Shown in pieces: positions 36,124 through 45,288 of a DNA stretch of 64,000 bases. Position 1 is the stretch's first letter. Each line of letters opens with the position of its first letter. Both the position numbers and the translations under genes were made by a program. This stretch comes from Romboutsia maritimum (lineage in GTDB: Bacteria > Bacillota > Clostridia > Peptostreptococcales > Peptostreptococcaceae): contig NZ_NOJZ02000001.1 of NCBI RefSeq assembly GCF_002251085.2, positions 1-64,000 on the forward strand. The letters run 5' to 3'. Under the pieces are notes generated by a model. The model saw nothing but the letters and a program-made list of their open reading frames with translations. It ran no database searches and was not told where the DNA came from.

Positions 36124-37638
36124 TTAAGACTTCCCATCCAATATTGGAGGATTATTATTTTCTAGATTTGTTATTTTATGGTTATTTTCTTCTTGTGGCT
36201 GATTTTCTGGTTTATTTTCATTAGTATTACTTTGATTTACTTCTGATTTTACTTCCGGTTTTTGTTCTGGTTTTATTTCTTGTTTTGCTTCTGGTTTTTG
36301 TTCAACTTTTTCTTCTTTCGTTCCTACTGCTATTACCCCTTGCTTTTTAGGATAATAAGAAGTTGATACTTTTTCTTTTTTTGAAACCTGGCCATTTTTA
36401 TCTTTATACAATCTATACGTAGATACAGTATATCCTTCTCTACCTCTTTCTAAAACTTTTTCCTTTCCTTTAGGCATACTTGGATCATCTACTTTTTTTA
36501 TAGGTGCAACAGCTACTTGATCTGTATTTGTAATTATCTGTATATTCTGTATATCTTTTGAACTTCCATATATTTGGCATATTATTGTACTCCCTGATAC
36601 ATAATTATTTACATATATTGGATGTTTCAGGTTGTTTTTAAATACAAAATCTATTCCTTCATCAGTAACAGTAGCATCCCTTCCTTTTGGAACATATCCT
36701 GATGGTATTGAATGATTTTTAACATTTACTATTTCTAATCCCGAATATAATACTGAATTATAAAGTGTTGATGATACTTGACAAACTCCACCCCCTAATC
36801 CTTCTTGTAAAGTTCCTTCAACTATTACAGGAGCATTTTTATAACCATTCTCTACTGTTCTTAATCCAGTATATTTATTATAAGAAAACTGATCTCCTGG
36901 CATTAATAATACATCACTAGTTTTTTTAGTTGCTAATCTTATATTATCATTTCTTCCTAATACGGAGCCTACTATATTAGTAGAATAACTCGCAAGAACT
37001 GTATCTATATCCTTTAACTGCTCTTTTTTTACCTTTGGCTCTACTTTTGTTACTATTAGTTTACTCTCAAATTTTCCTTTTGACAGTTCTTTTTCTAAAC
37101 TTTCTATACTTTTTTGAATATTAACTTCTATTCCTTCTGATTCATCTGATACTTTTACATTAGAACCATCTATACTTAAAGATGCATTTTTAACATCTAT
37201 ATTTATCTCTTTTGAAATCTTATTTATCTCCTCTTTTAACTTTTCATTTTTGTAATTAGTATAAATTTTCAAAGTATCTTTATTTCCAAAATTTAATTTT
37301 ATTGTTTTTATTAAATTTTCAAAAGCACTTTTATTTCGATTTAAAGAATATGCTTTATCTACAGTTTTAGATATATCATAATTAAGTTCTATTTTTTTGT
37401 AATCTACATTCCATGATTTATCTAAGTAATTAACTTTGATATTATTTATTTTATATTTATCTGATAATAATTGCTGTGCTTGCGTTTTACTTAATCCCCC
37501 TAAATTCACATCATTAACATAGATGTTTTTTGATATTTTCTTCCCATTGATTTGGATACTCATTATTCCAGTTAATATTGCTATTATTAATAACAATATA
37601 CTAACTATAATTAGTATGTTTTTTTTGTTGTTACTCAT
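36124..37638 (-). CDS. VanW family cell-wall protein with G5 domain
   Basis: The 504-residue secreted or membrane-anchored protein starts with a membrane helix (LIIVSILLLIIAILTGIMSI). Two peptidoglycan-binding-like (PG_binding_4) segments follow (about 40-220). The VanW domain (about 225-350) has VMPGDQFSYN-like, GLGGGVCQVSSTLYNSVL and NHSIPSGYVPKGRDATV. A G5 domain (about 365-430) contains KEKVLERGREGYTVSTYRLYK. The last about 70 residues are low complexity with KPE/KQE repeats. It probably acts at the cell wall. No vancomycin resistance is implied by the VanW name. ATG at 37638 follows AGGAGAAAC. A Fis-HTH regulator follows in the same direction. Confidence 0.9.
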   Translation of the reverse strand: MSNNKKNILIIVSILLLIIAILTGIMSIQINGKKISKNIYVNDVNLGGLSKTQAQQLLSDKYKINNIKVNYLDKSWNVDYKKIELNYDISKTVDKAYSLNRNKSAFENLIKTIKLNFGNKDTLKIYTNYKNEKLKEEINKISKEINIDVKNASLSIDGSNVKVSDESEGIEVNIQKSIESLEKELSKGKFESKLIVTKVEPKVKKEQLKDIDTVLASYSTNIVGSVLGRNDNIRLATKKTSDVLLMPGDQFSYNKYTGLRTVENGYKNAPVIVEGTLQEGLGGGVCQVSSTLYNSVLYSGLEIVNVKNHSIPSGYVPKGRDATVTDEGIDFVFKNNLKHPIYVNNYVSGSTIICQIYGSSKDIQNIQIITNTDQVAVAPIKKVDDPSMPKGKEKVLERGREGYTVSTYRLYKDKNGQVSKKEKVSTSYYPKKQGVIAVGTKEEKVEQKPEAKQEIKPEQKPEVKSEVNQSNTNENKPENQPQEENNHKITNLENNNPPILDGKS

Positions 37639-37780
37639 TTGCCTGTTTCTCCTTAGTCTAAAATTGTTTACATATATACAGTTAGATATTATTATAATAT
37701 ATCCCTCTAATATCTATAAAAAAATATTTTTTTCTATATTGTGATAATTATATACATATGTTTTTATCTAAAAACCGTCT

Positions 37781-37821
37781 AAAAGCTATTAAAAGGTGTT
37801 AAACACCTTTTAATAGCTTTT
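37781..37821 (-). terminator. Terminator overlapping the end of the bitopic repeat protein gene
   Basis: AAAAGCTATTAAAAGGTGTT pairs perfectly with its complement. On the minus strand the TAA stop at 37812-37810 lies in the 5' arm, so coding end and terminator overlap by 12 bases. Confidence 0.75.
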
Positions 37822-39201
37822 AATTCCATCTTCAAATACAGAATATATATTTTTACTATACATATCAATTATGCAAACTTCTTTTTTCTTAAACCATCCT
37901 TTATTCACTATAAAATAGTAATATATATTAGGATTTTTCTTTATAAAATCTTCAAATTTTTCTTTTTCATCAACATACTTATCAACTTTTGTTCTTTGCA
38001 CAATTTCAATAGATTTATAACTATCACTTTTTTCACTTAACTTGTTTTCTAATAAAAATTTAGCTTCCCCTTCACTAATAGCAAATTGAAAATCACCGTT
38101 TTTTAAAATTCTAAAATATCCATCACTATATTCACAATTATAATTTTTATTACTTCCTTTGTATGAATAAATTTTTCTAGTTTTTGCATCAACTAAAATT
38201 TCATTAACTAACTTATCATATTCAAATAGCTCCACATAATAATATTTATTCCCATTTATCATCTGTTGAAGTGAATTTATTGATAAGTTTTCTTTATTTT
38301 TTTCACTTTTTTTAGAAATCAAATTTATTATATCATCAGATGTTAAAGTATACATAGCTAAATTTTCTTGATATCCTTTTTCTAACTTTAATATCTCTTC
38401 ATCGTCAGAATAATAAGGCTTAAGATAGTCTATATATTTAATTGCTCCTTCATAATTACCTGAATCATTTTCTTCTTTTGATTTTTCTATATAGTAATCA
38501 TACATAGCTTCTATACATTCATCTTTTGCTCTTTGTGCTAAATTATAATATTTTTTATCTTCTTCTAAAACTTTATCATAACACTGAATTGCTTCATAAT
38601 ATTTCTTTATCTGATAATTTTTATTAGCAGTCTCATATACTTCTCTTGAGTCATTCAATACCTTTATATCTTGTTTATACATATCAAGTTCATTATCAAC
38701 TCCATTTAAACTTGATACCGCGTTTAAATAAGATAATGCTAAATCATAATTCAAATTTTCTTCTTTATACATCTCACGAACTCTCTCTGACTGATCGATT
38801 ATTTTATTTAAATCTAAACTAATTGAATTCAATGAATTTATAGTGCTTATTAAACCAGTATAATGTTCTTTTGTAATTTGGCCATTTACATACATATCGC
38901 CACTATTAAGCAATAACTTATTTATCTTTTTAGAAATGGCTTTATTAAATCTTTTCATTTTAGATTCAGAAAAATTTTTTTCTAAACTTTGATAATAGTC
39001 AAGTGCAACTGTATACTTTCTTTGTTCTATATTATTTAATAACTGAGTTGATTCTTTGCTAACACTTAATTCATCGCTACTTGCAAAAAAAACTATTATT
39101 AATAACATAATTCCTAGCATAGATAATGAAATTGTAGCTATACGTTTTCTTTTATTATCTATAAAATCTACTGATTTATCAAACAACTCTTTAAAACTCA
39201 T
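37810..39201 (-). CDS. Bitopic membrane protein with TPR-like repeats, function unknown
   Basis: The 463-residue protein has a short cytosolic N-terminus, one membrane helix (IATISLSMLGIMLLIIVFFA, about 21-41), and then about 250 extracytoplasmic residues of TPR-like helices (YDLALSYLNAVSSL, YYEAIQCYDKVLEEDKKYYNLAQ, NYEGAIKYIDYLKPYY). The C-terminal about 150 residues are a beta-rich domain (YYVELFEYDKLVNEILVDAKTRKIYSYKG) of PepSY-like appearance, but this is uncertain. It lies 131 bases downstream of a PP2C phosphatase gene on the same strand. A related layout is seen in the TPR protein at 31378. ATG at 39201 follows GGAAGGTAAAAG. Confidence 0.62.
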   Translation of the reverse strand: MSFKELFDKSVDFIDNKRKRIATISLSMLGIMLLIIVFFASSDELSVSKESTQLLNNIEQRKYTVALDYYQSLEKNFSESKMKRFNKAISKKINKLLLNSGDMYVNGQITKEHYTGLISTINSLNSISLDLNKIIDQSERVREMYKEENLNYDLALSYLNAVSSLNGVDNELDMYKQDIKVLNDSREVYETANKNYQIKKYYEAIQCYDKVLEEDKKYYNLAQRAKDECIEAMYDYYIEKSKEENDSGNYEGAIKYIDYLKPYYSDDEEILKLEKGYQENLAMYTLTSDDIINLISKKSEKNKENLSINSLQQMINGNKYYYVELFEYDKLVNEILVDAKTRKIYSYKGSNKNYNCEYSDGYFRILKNGDFQFAISEGEAKFLLENKLSEKSDSYKSIEIVQRTKVDKYVDEKEKFEDFIKKNPNIYYYFIVNKGWFKKKEVCIIDMYSKNIYSVFEDGIKSY

Positions 39202-39332
39202 TGCTTTTACCTTCCTATTTTTTCAATATTATACGTATTTTAAAAAATTTTTTAGCTTTTTTGCTTTTTATTATATCATATATATACATTATTAACCATA
39301 TATTACATAAGTAGTCATATACTTTGTTTCAA

Positions 39333-40094
39333 CTACTTTTTATTTAAAAAAATTATACTAATATCATCCTTACTTCTCTTATCACTTATAAAATTTAAAT
39401 GTTTTTTATAATTTTTATACAAGTTCATTCTAGAAAATATATTTTTATTATATTTTACTATAGTTTTATCTAAATCTTCAAACATTTCTTTCTCTGAATA
39501 AAATCCATTTTCATATCCATCTGTAAATATTACAATATTATTAATTTTATTTGTACCTATATTATCTACAAAATACATCATTTTTTCATGTGCATTTTCT
39601 TTTCCCATAGAATCAACTGTTCTATTTTTTTTAGTATCTATTACCTTTGTATATTTATTTTCTTTTTTAACTAATATATTTCCATCACCTAATTTAATAT
39701 ATACAATCTTTTCATCACTTATTAATACTCCAATTAATGTAGTCCCATATTTTATATACTCAGTTTTAAAAACCACTGGATTTAAAGTATAATAATGTTT
39801 TTCTACCATATCTTTCCATTCATTATATATTATTTTTTGTATTATATTTTTTTCTAAATCATTTTCTAAATCTTGCATTTTTTCTAAATATTTCTCAAGT
39901 ACACTAATCATGGATTTACATGCAAATTTCGCCCCTTCATAACTATACTTAAAAAATTCAGTACTATGTCCATCAGCTAAAGCACATATAGTTCCTTTAT
40001 CAAAAACTTTATATTCCATATAATCTTGAGACTTTTTAGACTTTAGTCTATTTTTATATCCGATTACACCACTTGCAAAAACACTATAATTCAT
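39333..40094 (-). CDS. PP2C-type Ser/Thr protein phosphatase
   Basis: The 253-residue PPM-family metal-dependent phosphatase has the expected motif order: KSKKSQDYM (motif 1 Asp), TICALADGHSTEF (motif 2, DGHS instead of the usual DGxGG), IKYGTTLIGVLIS, VYIKLGDGNILV, ITDG-equivalent VIFTDGYENGF, and the terminal KDDISIIFL metal Asp. It is probably a cytosolic phosphoprotein phosphatase, and its kinase partner is not in the window. The short N-terminus and DGHS place it with the less-studied subfamily that accompanies vWA or FHA genes elsewhere. ATG at 40094 follows TAGGAGTGA. Confidence 0.85.
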   Translation of the reverse strand: MNYSVFASGVIGYKNRLKSKKSQDYMEYKVFDKGTICALADGHSTEFFKYSYEGAKFACKSMISVLEKYLEKMQDLENDLEKNIIQKIIYNEWKDMVEKHYYTLNPVVFKTEYIKYGTTLIGVLISDEKIVYIKLGDGNILVKKENKYTKVIDTKKNRTVDSMGKENAHEKMMYFVDNIGTNKINNIVIFTDGYENGFYSEKEMFEDLDKTIVKYNKNIFSRMNLYKNYKKHLNFISDKRSKDDISIIFLNKK

Positions 40095-40181
40095 TTTAAT
40101 ATCACTCCTAAAAGTTTAACTATTATTATCCTATTTTATTTTCTATTATTTTAATAATAAAACTATGATAAATAAAATAAA

Positions 40182-40212
40182 AAAAACACAGTTATTTACT
40201 GTGTCTTTTTAT
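40182..40212. terminator. Terminator of the small basic membrane protein gene
   Basis: ACACAG and CTGTGT pair across a TTATTTA loop, with A-runs before and T-runs after. The minus-strand stop is at 40241, and the hairpin is about 30 bases beyond. Confidence 0.7.
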
Positions 40213-40240
40213 TTATTAATAAGATACTTAATATCATCTA

Positions 40241-40534
40241 TTATGATATTTTTCTTTTTCTTACTGAAGTTGTTTGTTGCTTATTTGGTCTTACTACTTT
40301 TTTGCTAGCTACTACTTTCTTTGATAACTTTTTAGCTAGTTTCTTAGAGAATATTCTTCTTGAGTTAAATAAAATTAATCCAATTGATAAGCCTATTGTA
40401 GATGAACTTGCCATCATAAAATAATAATCTAAGCTAACTAATACGCCCATAATTGCATTTATTATAATCAATGCAAAAGTTACAAAAAAACATATCATAC
40501 TTGACATAATAATAATCTTTAGGACTTTTTTCAA
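40241..40534 (-). CDS. Small two-helix membrane protein with a Lys-rich tail
   Basis: I do not recognise this 97-residue protein. It has two membrane helices (VLKIIIMSSMICFFVTFALIII and YYFMMASSSTIGLSIGLIL) followed by a strongly basic tail (KKLAKKLSKKVVASKKVVRPNKQ) that would face the cytosol and could bind nucleic acid or acidic lipid. I chose TTG at 40534 because GGGGTG lies 6 bases before it. An upstream extension to 40612 lacks a ribosome binding site. It is monocistronic, with a terminator downstream, and divergent from cotE. Confidence 0.55.
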   Translation of the reverse strand: MKKVLKIIIMSSMICFFVTFALIIINAIMGVLVSLDYYFMMASSSTIGLSIGLILFNSRRIFSKKLAKKLSKKVVASKKVVRPNKQQTTSVRKRKIS

Positions 40535-40740
40535 CTTCCTCACCCCATATAATAACAAATGTTTACATATATACTTATAATTAACTATATCAAATTCTTC
40601 AAAAAATAGCAATTACCATATATATTTTTATTTTAAATCTTTTATTCACTATTACTTAATTTTTATCTTAGTAACAATCCATAATAACTATTAATATAAT
40701 GACATAGATGATATTTTATTACATTAAAGGGGTGATTTGA

Positions 40741-42528
40741 ATGCCATGTCTTCCAAGCCTAGGATCTAAAGCTCCTGATTTCAAGGCTAATACAACTCAA
40801 GGTCCTATAAATCTATCTGATTATACTGGCAAATGGGTTGTTCTGTTTTCTCATCCTGGTGATTTTACACCAGTATGTACAACTGAATTTTTATGTTTTG
40901 CAAAATACTACTGTGAATTCGAAAAAAGAAATACCGAGTTAATCGGTCTTAGCATTGATAGTAATAGTTCACATTTAGCATGGTTGTATAATATTTTCTT
41001 ATTTTCAGGAGTTGAAATACCATTTCCTGTTATAGAAGATAGAGATATGAGTATAGCTAAACTGTACGGTATGATTTCAGAACCTATGAGTGACACTTCT
41101 ACTATTCGATCTGTATTTATTATAGATGATAAGCAAATTTTAAGAACTATACTTTATTATCCTTTAAGTACTGGAAGAAATATTCCTGAAATATTGAGAA
41201 TAATAGATGCTCTACAAACTAGCGATAGAGATAATGTTGTAACACCTGCTAATTGGTTTCCTGGTATGCCTGTAATTTTGCCATATCCTAAAACTTACAA
41301 AGAATTAAAAAATCGAGTTAAAAACTGTGATAACAAATATTCTTGTGTAGATTGGTATTTATGCTTTGTTCCTGATAATACAGAAAATGCTAAAACTTTA
41401 AATGAATTAAATTGTATGCCTTATAATTTTAACAGTAAAAAATCTAAATCTTGTTCTAAATATAGACCTAAGATTGCTGCCGACACTAAATCCCAACCAT
41501 TTGATAAAAGTCATTGCCCAAATATAGAACCACTAGTCATGGAATATGTATACGGAAATCCATCAAATTTAGATGCTCAACTTTTAGATGCTGTAATCTA
41601 CGCTTTTGTAGAAATAAAACCAGACGGAACATTATTTGTTCCTACACCTGATTTTTTAAAACAATTAATTAACTTAAAATCTTTAAAACCAGATTTACAA
41701 GTAATTGCAGCTATTGGGGGATGGGGTGTAGATGGTTTTTCTGATGCAGCTTTAACTCCAACATCTAGATATAATTTTGCTAGACAAGCAAACCAATTAA
41801 TAAAAGACTATAATTTAGATGGTATAGATATCGATTGGGAATATCCTGGAAGTAGTGCTGCTGGAATAAAATCTAGACCTGTTGATAGAGAAAATTTCAC
41901 TCTTTTACTTACTGCTATTAGAGATGTTATTGGAAATAATAAATGGTTAAGCGTTGCAGGAACTGGAGATAATGCTTATATAAATTCTAGTGCTGAAATA
42001 AATAAAATTGCTCCAATTATAAATTATTTCAATCTTATGAGTTATGATTTTACAGCTGGAGAAACTGGAGATTCTGGAAAAAAACATCATTCTAATCTTT
42101 TTGATTCAAGTCTTTCTTTACCTGGATATAGTGTAAACTCTATGGTTAGAAATCTTGAAAATGCTGGTATGCCGTCTGAAAAAATTTTATTAGGAGTACC
42201 TTTTTACGGTAGGTTAGGAGCTACTATAATTAAGTCATATGATGAACTTAGAAAAGATTTCATAAATAAAAATGGATACGAATTTAAATTTGATAAAGAT
42301 GCCAAAGTCCCTTATCTTGTTAAAAACGGAGATTTTGCTATGTCTTATGATAATGAATTGTCTATTTTCATAAAATCTCAATATGTACTTGAAAATTGCT
42401 TAGGTGGTATATTCTCCTGGACTTCAACTTATGATCAAGCAAATATTTTAGCAAATGCAATGAATCAAGGAATAAATGACCCTAGCAAACTAAAAAATGA
42501 AGTAGAAAATATTTATGGAAAATACTAA
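40741..42528 (+). CDS. cotE: Spore coat protein CotE: peroxiredoxin-chitinase fusion
   Basis: The 595-residue bifunctional protein has an AhpC/TSA-type peroxiredoxin at residues 1-about 215, with the peroxidatic Cys 46 in DFTPVCTTEF. A Cys-containing linker follows (SCVDWYLCF), then a GH18 chitinase domain (about 255-590) with the catalytic DGIDIDWE motif (Glu 367), AAIGGWGVDGFS and FNLMSYDFTAG. This domain order matches C. difficile CotE, a coat protein combining peroxidase and chitinase activity, the latter linked to mucus interaction. ATG at 40741 follows AAAGGGGTGA. CATAGATGA upstream at about 40705 loosely resembles a sigma-K -10 box. It ends at a terminator shared with rnhA. Confidence 0.93.
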   Translation: MPCLPSLGSKAPDFKANTTQGPINLSDYTGKWVVLFSHPGDFTPVCTTEFLCFAKYYCEFEKRNTELIGLSIDSNSSHLAWLYNIFLFSGVEIPFPVIEDRDMSIAKLYGMISEPMSDTSTIRSVFIIDDKQILRTILYYPLSTGRNIPEILRIIDALQTSDRDNVVTPANWFPGMPVILPYPKTYKELKNRVKNCDNKYSCVDWYLCFVPDNTENAKTLNELNCMPYNFNSKKSKSCSKYRPKIAADTKSQPFDKSHCPNIEPLVMEYVYGNPSNLDAQLLDAVIYAFVEIKPDGTLFVPTPDFLKQLINLKSLKPDLQVIAAIGGWGVDGFSDAALTPTSRYNFARQANQLIKDYNLDGIDIDWEYPGSSAAGIKSRPVDRENFTLLLTAIRDVIGNNKWLSVAGTGDNAYINSSAEINKIAPIINYFNLMSYDFTAGETGDSGKKHHSNLFDSSLSLPGYSVNSMVRNLENAGMPSEKILLGVPFYGRLGATIIKSYDELRKDFINKNGYEFKFDKDAKVPYLVKNGDFAMSYDNELSIFIKSQYVLENCLGGIFSWTSTYDQANILANAMNQGINDPSKLKNEVENIYGKY

Positions 42529-42535
42529 AAATATA

Positions 42536-42570
42536 CAAAAATCTTGCAATAAATATTTTGCAAGATTTTT
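42536..42570. terminator. Bidirectional terminator between cotE and rnhA
   Basis: AAAAATCTTGCAA and TTGCAAGATTTTT are perfect arms with a short AT loop between the two convergent genes. The last base falls on the rnhA stop. Confidence 0.85.
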
Positions 42571-43169
42571 TATATTCCTATAGCCCCTTTAGCGAGCTTA
42601 TCAGCTTCTTCATTGTACTTATCTCCTGAATGAGCTTTTACTTTAACAAACTTTACATTTAAATTATCTTTTATACTATCATAAAACTTCTTATATTCTT
42701 TAGTTCCTTCTTTATTAGTTTTCCAATCTCCTGTACACCATTTTTCAATTCCTTCATAGTCAAAATAAATTATTAGATTTTTAATTTTATTATCAATACA
42801 ATAACTCATAGCTATTTTAGATGCCTCTATTTCTCCTGCAACATTTCTCATCCCAACTAAATGAGTATCATTACCTCTCTTACTATATGTTTTTTCTACT
42901 ACTTCATCTTTAAGAATAACAACCCCTGAGCCATATTCTTTAATTGAATGCTCATAACTTCCATCTACATATGCGTGTACTATATCATTGAAATCAGATT
43001 CAATTGTATCTATTTTTCCATAAACATAATTTTTTGCTTCATCTAAAGTTTTAAAGCTTTTATATTGCGCTCCAGAAAAACCATTAACTTGATTTTTACA
43101 TTCATCCCAAGTATTATAAATTCCTATATTTTTTCCTTTTTTAACAGCATAAAATTTACTTTTGCTCAA
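42570..43169 (-). CDS. rnhA: Ribonuclease H1 with N-terminal viroplasmin-like (hybrid-binding) domain
   Basis: RNase HI cuts RNA in RNA-DNA hybrids. The 199-residue protein has an N-terminal about 50-residue viroplasmin/hybrid-binding domain (KFYAVKKGKNIGIYNTWDECKNQVNGFSGAQYKSFKTLDEA) and a catalytic domain. All four acidic residues are present: Asp in AYVDGSY, Glu in GEIEASKIA, Asp in IIYFDYEG, and Asp in NEEADKLAKGA, with the His in KAHSGDKYNEEAD. The start is TTG at 43169 preceded by TAGGAGGAA. Length is typical for clostridial members. Confidence 0.93.
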   Translation of the reverse strand: MSKSKFYAVKKGKNIGIYNTWDECKNQVNGFSGAQYKSFKTLDEAKNYVYGKIDTIESDFNDIVHAYVDGSYEHSIKEYGSGVVILKDEVVEKTYSKRGNDTHLVGMRNVAGEIEASKIAMSYCIDNKIKNLIIYFDYEGIEKWCTGDWKTNKEGTKEYKKFYDSIKDNLNVKFVKVKAHSGDKYNEEADKLAKGAIGI

Positions 43170-43382
43170 ATTAAATTCCTCCTATTATTTAATAAACTCT
43201 CTATCATAAATTAATTTTTTTAAATTTATTTAAAGTTACCTATATAACTTACTTTGTTAGTTATCTTTAATTATATGTATTAATTATTTTAACCTAAAAA
43301 CAACTAATTTAAAAGTTATATTAAATTAGGTTTTTAAATAAATCGATATATGAGTTTTGATTATACGAAATGCTTTACCTAT
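43170..43382. other. AT-rich gap between rnhA and the lysine riboswitch promoter
   Basis: This is the non-riboswitch part of a 570-base gap between divergent genes. It is very AT-rich. A weak hairpin AACCTAA/TTAGGTT (about 43290-43332) is present. No ORF was recognised. Confidence 0.4.
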
Positions 43383-43410
43383 TTTACATTTTTTTAATAC
43401 ATGGTATAAT
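43383..43410 (+). promoter_or_regulatory. Sigma-A promoter of the lysine riboswitch-nhaC unit
   Basis: TTTACA (43383-43388), a 16-base spacer and a perfect TATAAT (43405-43410). It lies about 35 bases upstream of the riboswitch aptamer, the expected position. Confidence 0.65.
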
Positions 43411-43445
43411 TAATTTGTCGAATTAAAAAATCGAATATAACTAAT

Positions 43446-43690
43446 GGTAGAGGTCGCATTGTTAATTAGTAGTTTTGTGGAGGTAAGCACAATGAAGCAA
43501 AATAAAAGGTACCAGTGCCGAAATACATTAAGTAATGCTTTAAGCTTATGTATTGGGGTCATGTAAAATATATATGACACTGTCACATTAATTTGTGAAG
43601 TGCTATCTTTAGATTAAGTAATTAAGTTTAAACTATGTTTTATTGAATACTTAAGTCTAGGGTAGGATACTATTCCTAGGCTTTTTTTAT
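43446..43690 (+). promoter_or_regulatory. Lysine riboswitch (L-box) with terminator
   Basis: The aptamer (about 43446-43612) shows L-box signatures in order: GTAGAGGTCGCA, TTAGTAGT, GGAGGTAAGC, AAGGTACCAGTGCCGAA, TTGGGGTCATG, TGACACTGTCAC and GAAGTGCTATCT. It is followed by a long AT segment with antiterminator potential (TTAAGT..ACTTAA) and a terminator (43655-43688: CTAGG/CCTAG with TAG/CTA inner pairs and seven T). High lysine should therefore switch off the downstream nhaC-type gene. Confidence 0.93.
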
Positions 43691-43739
43691 CCCTAATTTA
43701 GCATAAAGTTATATTCGTAAACAAATTAAGGGGGATTTT

Positions 43740-45185
43740 ATGAATTCAAAAACAAAAAAACAAGCAACATTATTTGACGCTTTATTGTGTATATCATTTT
43801 TAGTTGTGGTTTTGGTAACATGCTTAGTTGTTCTAAAAAAATATGAAATTTCTGCACATATTCCATTAGTAATCAGTGGTGTATTTGCTGGTTTTATAGC
43901 TATATTTAAACTTGGATTTACATGGAAAGAACTAGAAGAAGGAATTCTAGAAACTATAAATACGACTATGCCGTCTATTCTTATTTTATTAGTTGTAGGA
44001 ATATTAATTGGGACTTGGATTTTGGGTGGTATAGTTCCCAGCATGATTTATTGGGGTCTTAACATATTATCACCTGGTATATTCTTAATAGCAACAACTT
44101 TAATATGTTCTATAGTATCTATATCTACTGGTTCATCTTGGACTACAGCAGGTACAATAGGTATAGCACTACTTGGAATCGGTAGCGCTCTTGGAATACC
44201 CTCTCCTATAGTAGCTGGTGCAATAATATCTGGTGCATATTTTGGAGATAAAATGTCTCCTTTATCAGATACTACTAACTTAGCTCCTGCCATGGCTGGT
44301 ACTACATTATTCGAGCATATAAATCATATGCTTTACACTACTGTTCCAGCATTAGTTATTGCTCTTATTTTATATGGTATATTAGGATTTAAATATTCAG
44401 GTAATCAAATAGATACTACTCAAATAACTCAGATACAAAATACTTTAGTTAATAGTTATAATACATTATCTCCACTATTACTTTTAGTTCCTATCGCTGT
44501 AATTGCTATGGTAATTTTAAAAATTCCTGCTATTCCTGCTCTTATAATTGGAGCTTTACTTGGAGCTTTTGTTTCTGTAGTATTTCAGGGTGCTTCAATT
44601 GCAGATGCTATTGTAGCTGCTAAAAGTGGTTATATTTCTAAGAGTGGAATGATCTTTGTTGATGAATTACTAACTCGAGGTGGCCTTGATAGTATGCTTG
44701 GTACTGTTTCTCTTATGCTTTGTGCTCTAGTAACAGGTGGTATATTAGAAAAAACAGGTATGCTTCAAGCATTGGCTGAGTCAATTTTAAAAGTTGCTAA
44801 AGGTACTTTTGGATTGATTGCTGCTACTATATTTACAGCTATAGGTACTAACTTAGCTGTAGCAGACCAATATTTAGCCATAGTAATACCTGGTAGTATG
44901 TATAAAGACGCATTTAAAAAGCAAGGATTAGCTGCTAAAAATTTATCTCGTGCATTAGAAGATAGTGCTACTATAACTTCTCCTCTTATTCCTTGGAATA
45001 CTTGTGGAGCTTATATGTCAGCAACTTTAGGTGTTGGTTCTTTAGCATTTTTACCTTTTGCATTTTTCAATTTACTGTGTCCTATTATTTCTTTATTTTA
45101 TGGAGCTACAGGTATAAGTATTGAAAAAATCACTGAAAAAGAATCTTGTAATAATAATATAGATGAACTAAAAAATATTATATAA
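43740..45185 (+). CDS. nhaC: NhaC-family antiporter, probable lysine transporter
   Basis: The 481-residue protein has about 11-12 membrane helices and NhaC family motifs (STGSSWTTAGTIGIALLGIG, AGAIISGAYFGDKMSPLSDTTNLAPAMAGT, GTNLAVADQYLAIVIPG, SATITSPLIPWNTCGAYM). The family includes Na+/H+ antiporters, but members under lysine riboswitches are predicted lysine transporters. The L-box directly upstream (43446-43690) favours lysine as substrate, and the Na+/H+ function is not excluded. ATG at 43740 follows AAGGGGGA. A terminator follows at 45194. Confidence 0.9.
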   Translation: MNSKTKKQATLFDALLCISFLVVVLVTCLVVLKKYEISAHIPLVISGVFAGFIAIFKLGFTWKELEEGILETINTTMPSILILLVVGILIGTWILGGIVPSMIYWGLNILSPGIFLIATTLICSIVSISTGSSWTTAGTIGIALLGIGSALGIPSPIVAGAIISGAYFGDKMSPLSDTTNLAPAMAGTTLFEHINHMLYTTVPALVIALILYGILGFKYSGNQIDTTQITQIQNTLVNSYNTLSPLLLLVPIAVIAMVILKIPAIPALIIGALLGAFVSVVFQGASIADAIVAAKSGYISKSGMIFVDELLTRGGLDSMLGTVSLMLCALVTGGILEKTGMLQALAESILKVAKGTFGLIAATIFTAIGTNLAVADQYLAIVIPGSMYKDAFKKQGLAAKNLSRALEDSATITSPLIPWNTCGAYMSATLGVGSLAFLPFAFFNLLCPIISLFYGATGISIEKITEKESCNNNIDELKNII

Positions 45186-45193
45186 TTTAAAAT

Positions 45194-45235
45194 AAAAAGA
45201 GTTATCTTTAGTTTCAATAAGATAACTCTTTTTTT
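45194..45235 (+). terminator. Terminator after nhaC
   Basis: AAAAAGAGTTATCTT and AAGATAACTCTTTTTTT pair perfectly over a TAGTTTCAAT loop, with seven T at the end. Confidence 0.9.
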
Positions 45236-45288
45236 ATATAAAATATTAATTAAATATGTTTTTAATATTTTATTAATATTGTTTTATT

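Noticed and set aside
36124..37638. Vancomycin resistance gene
   Set aside because: VanW is a domain name only. No vanHAX ligase, dehydrogenase or dipeptidase genes are present, and the protein has a general wall-binding layout.
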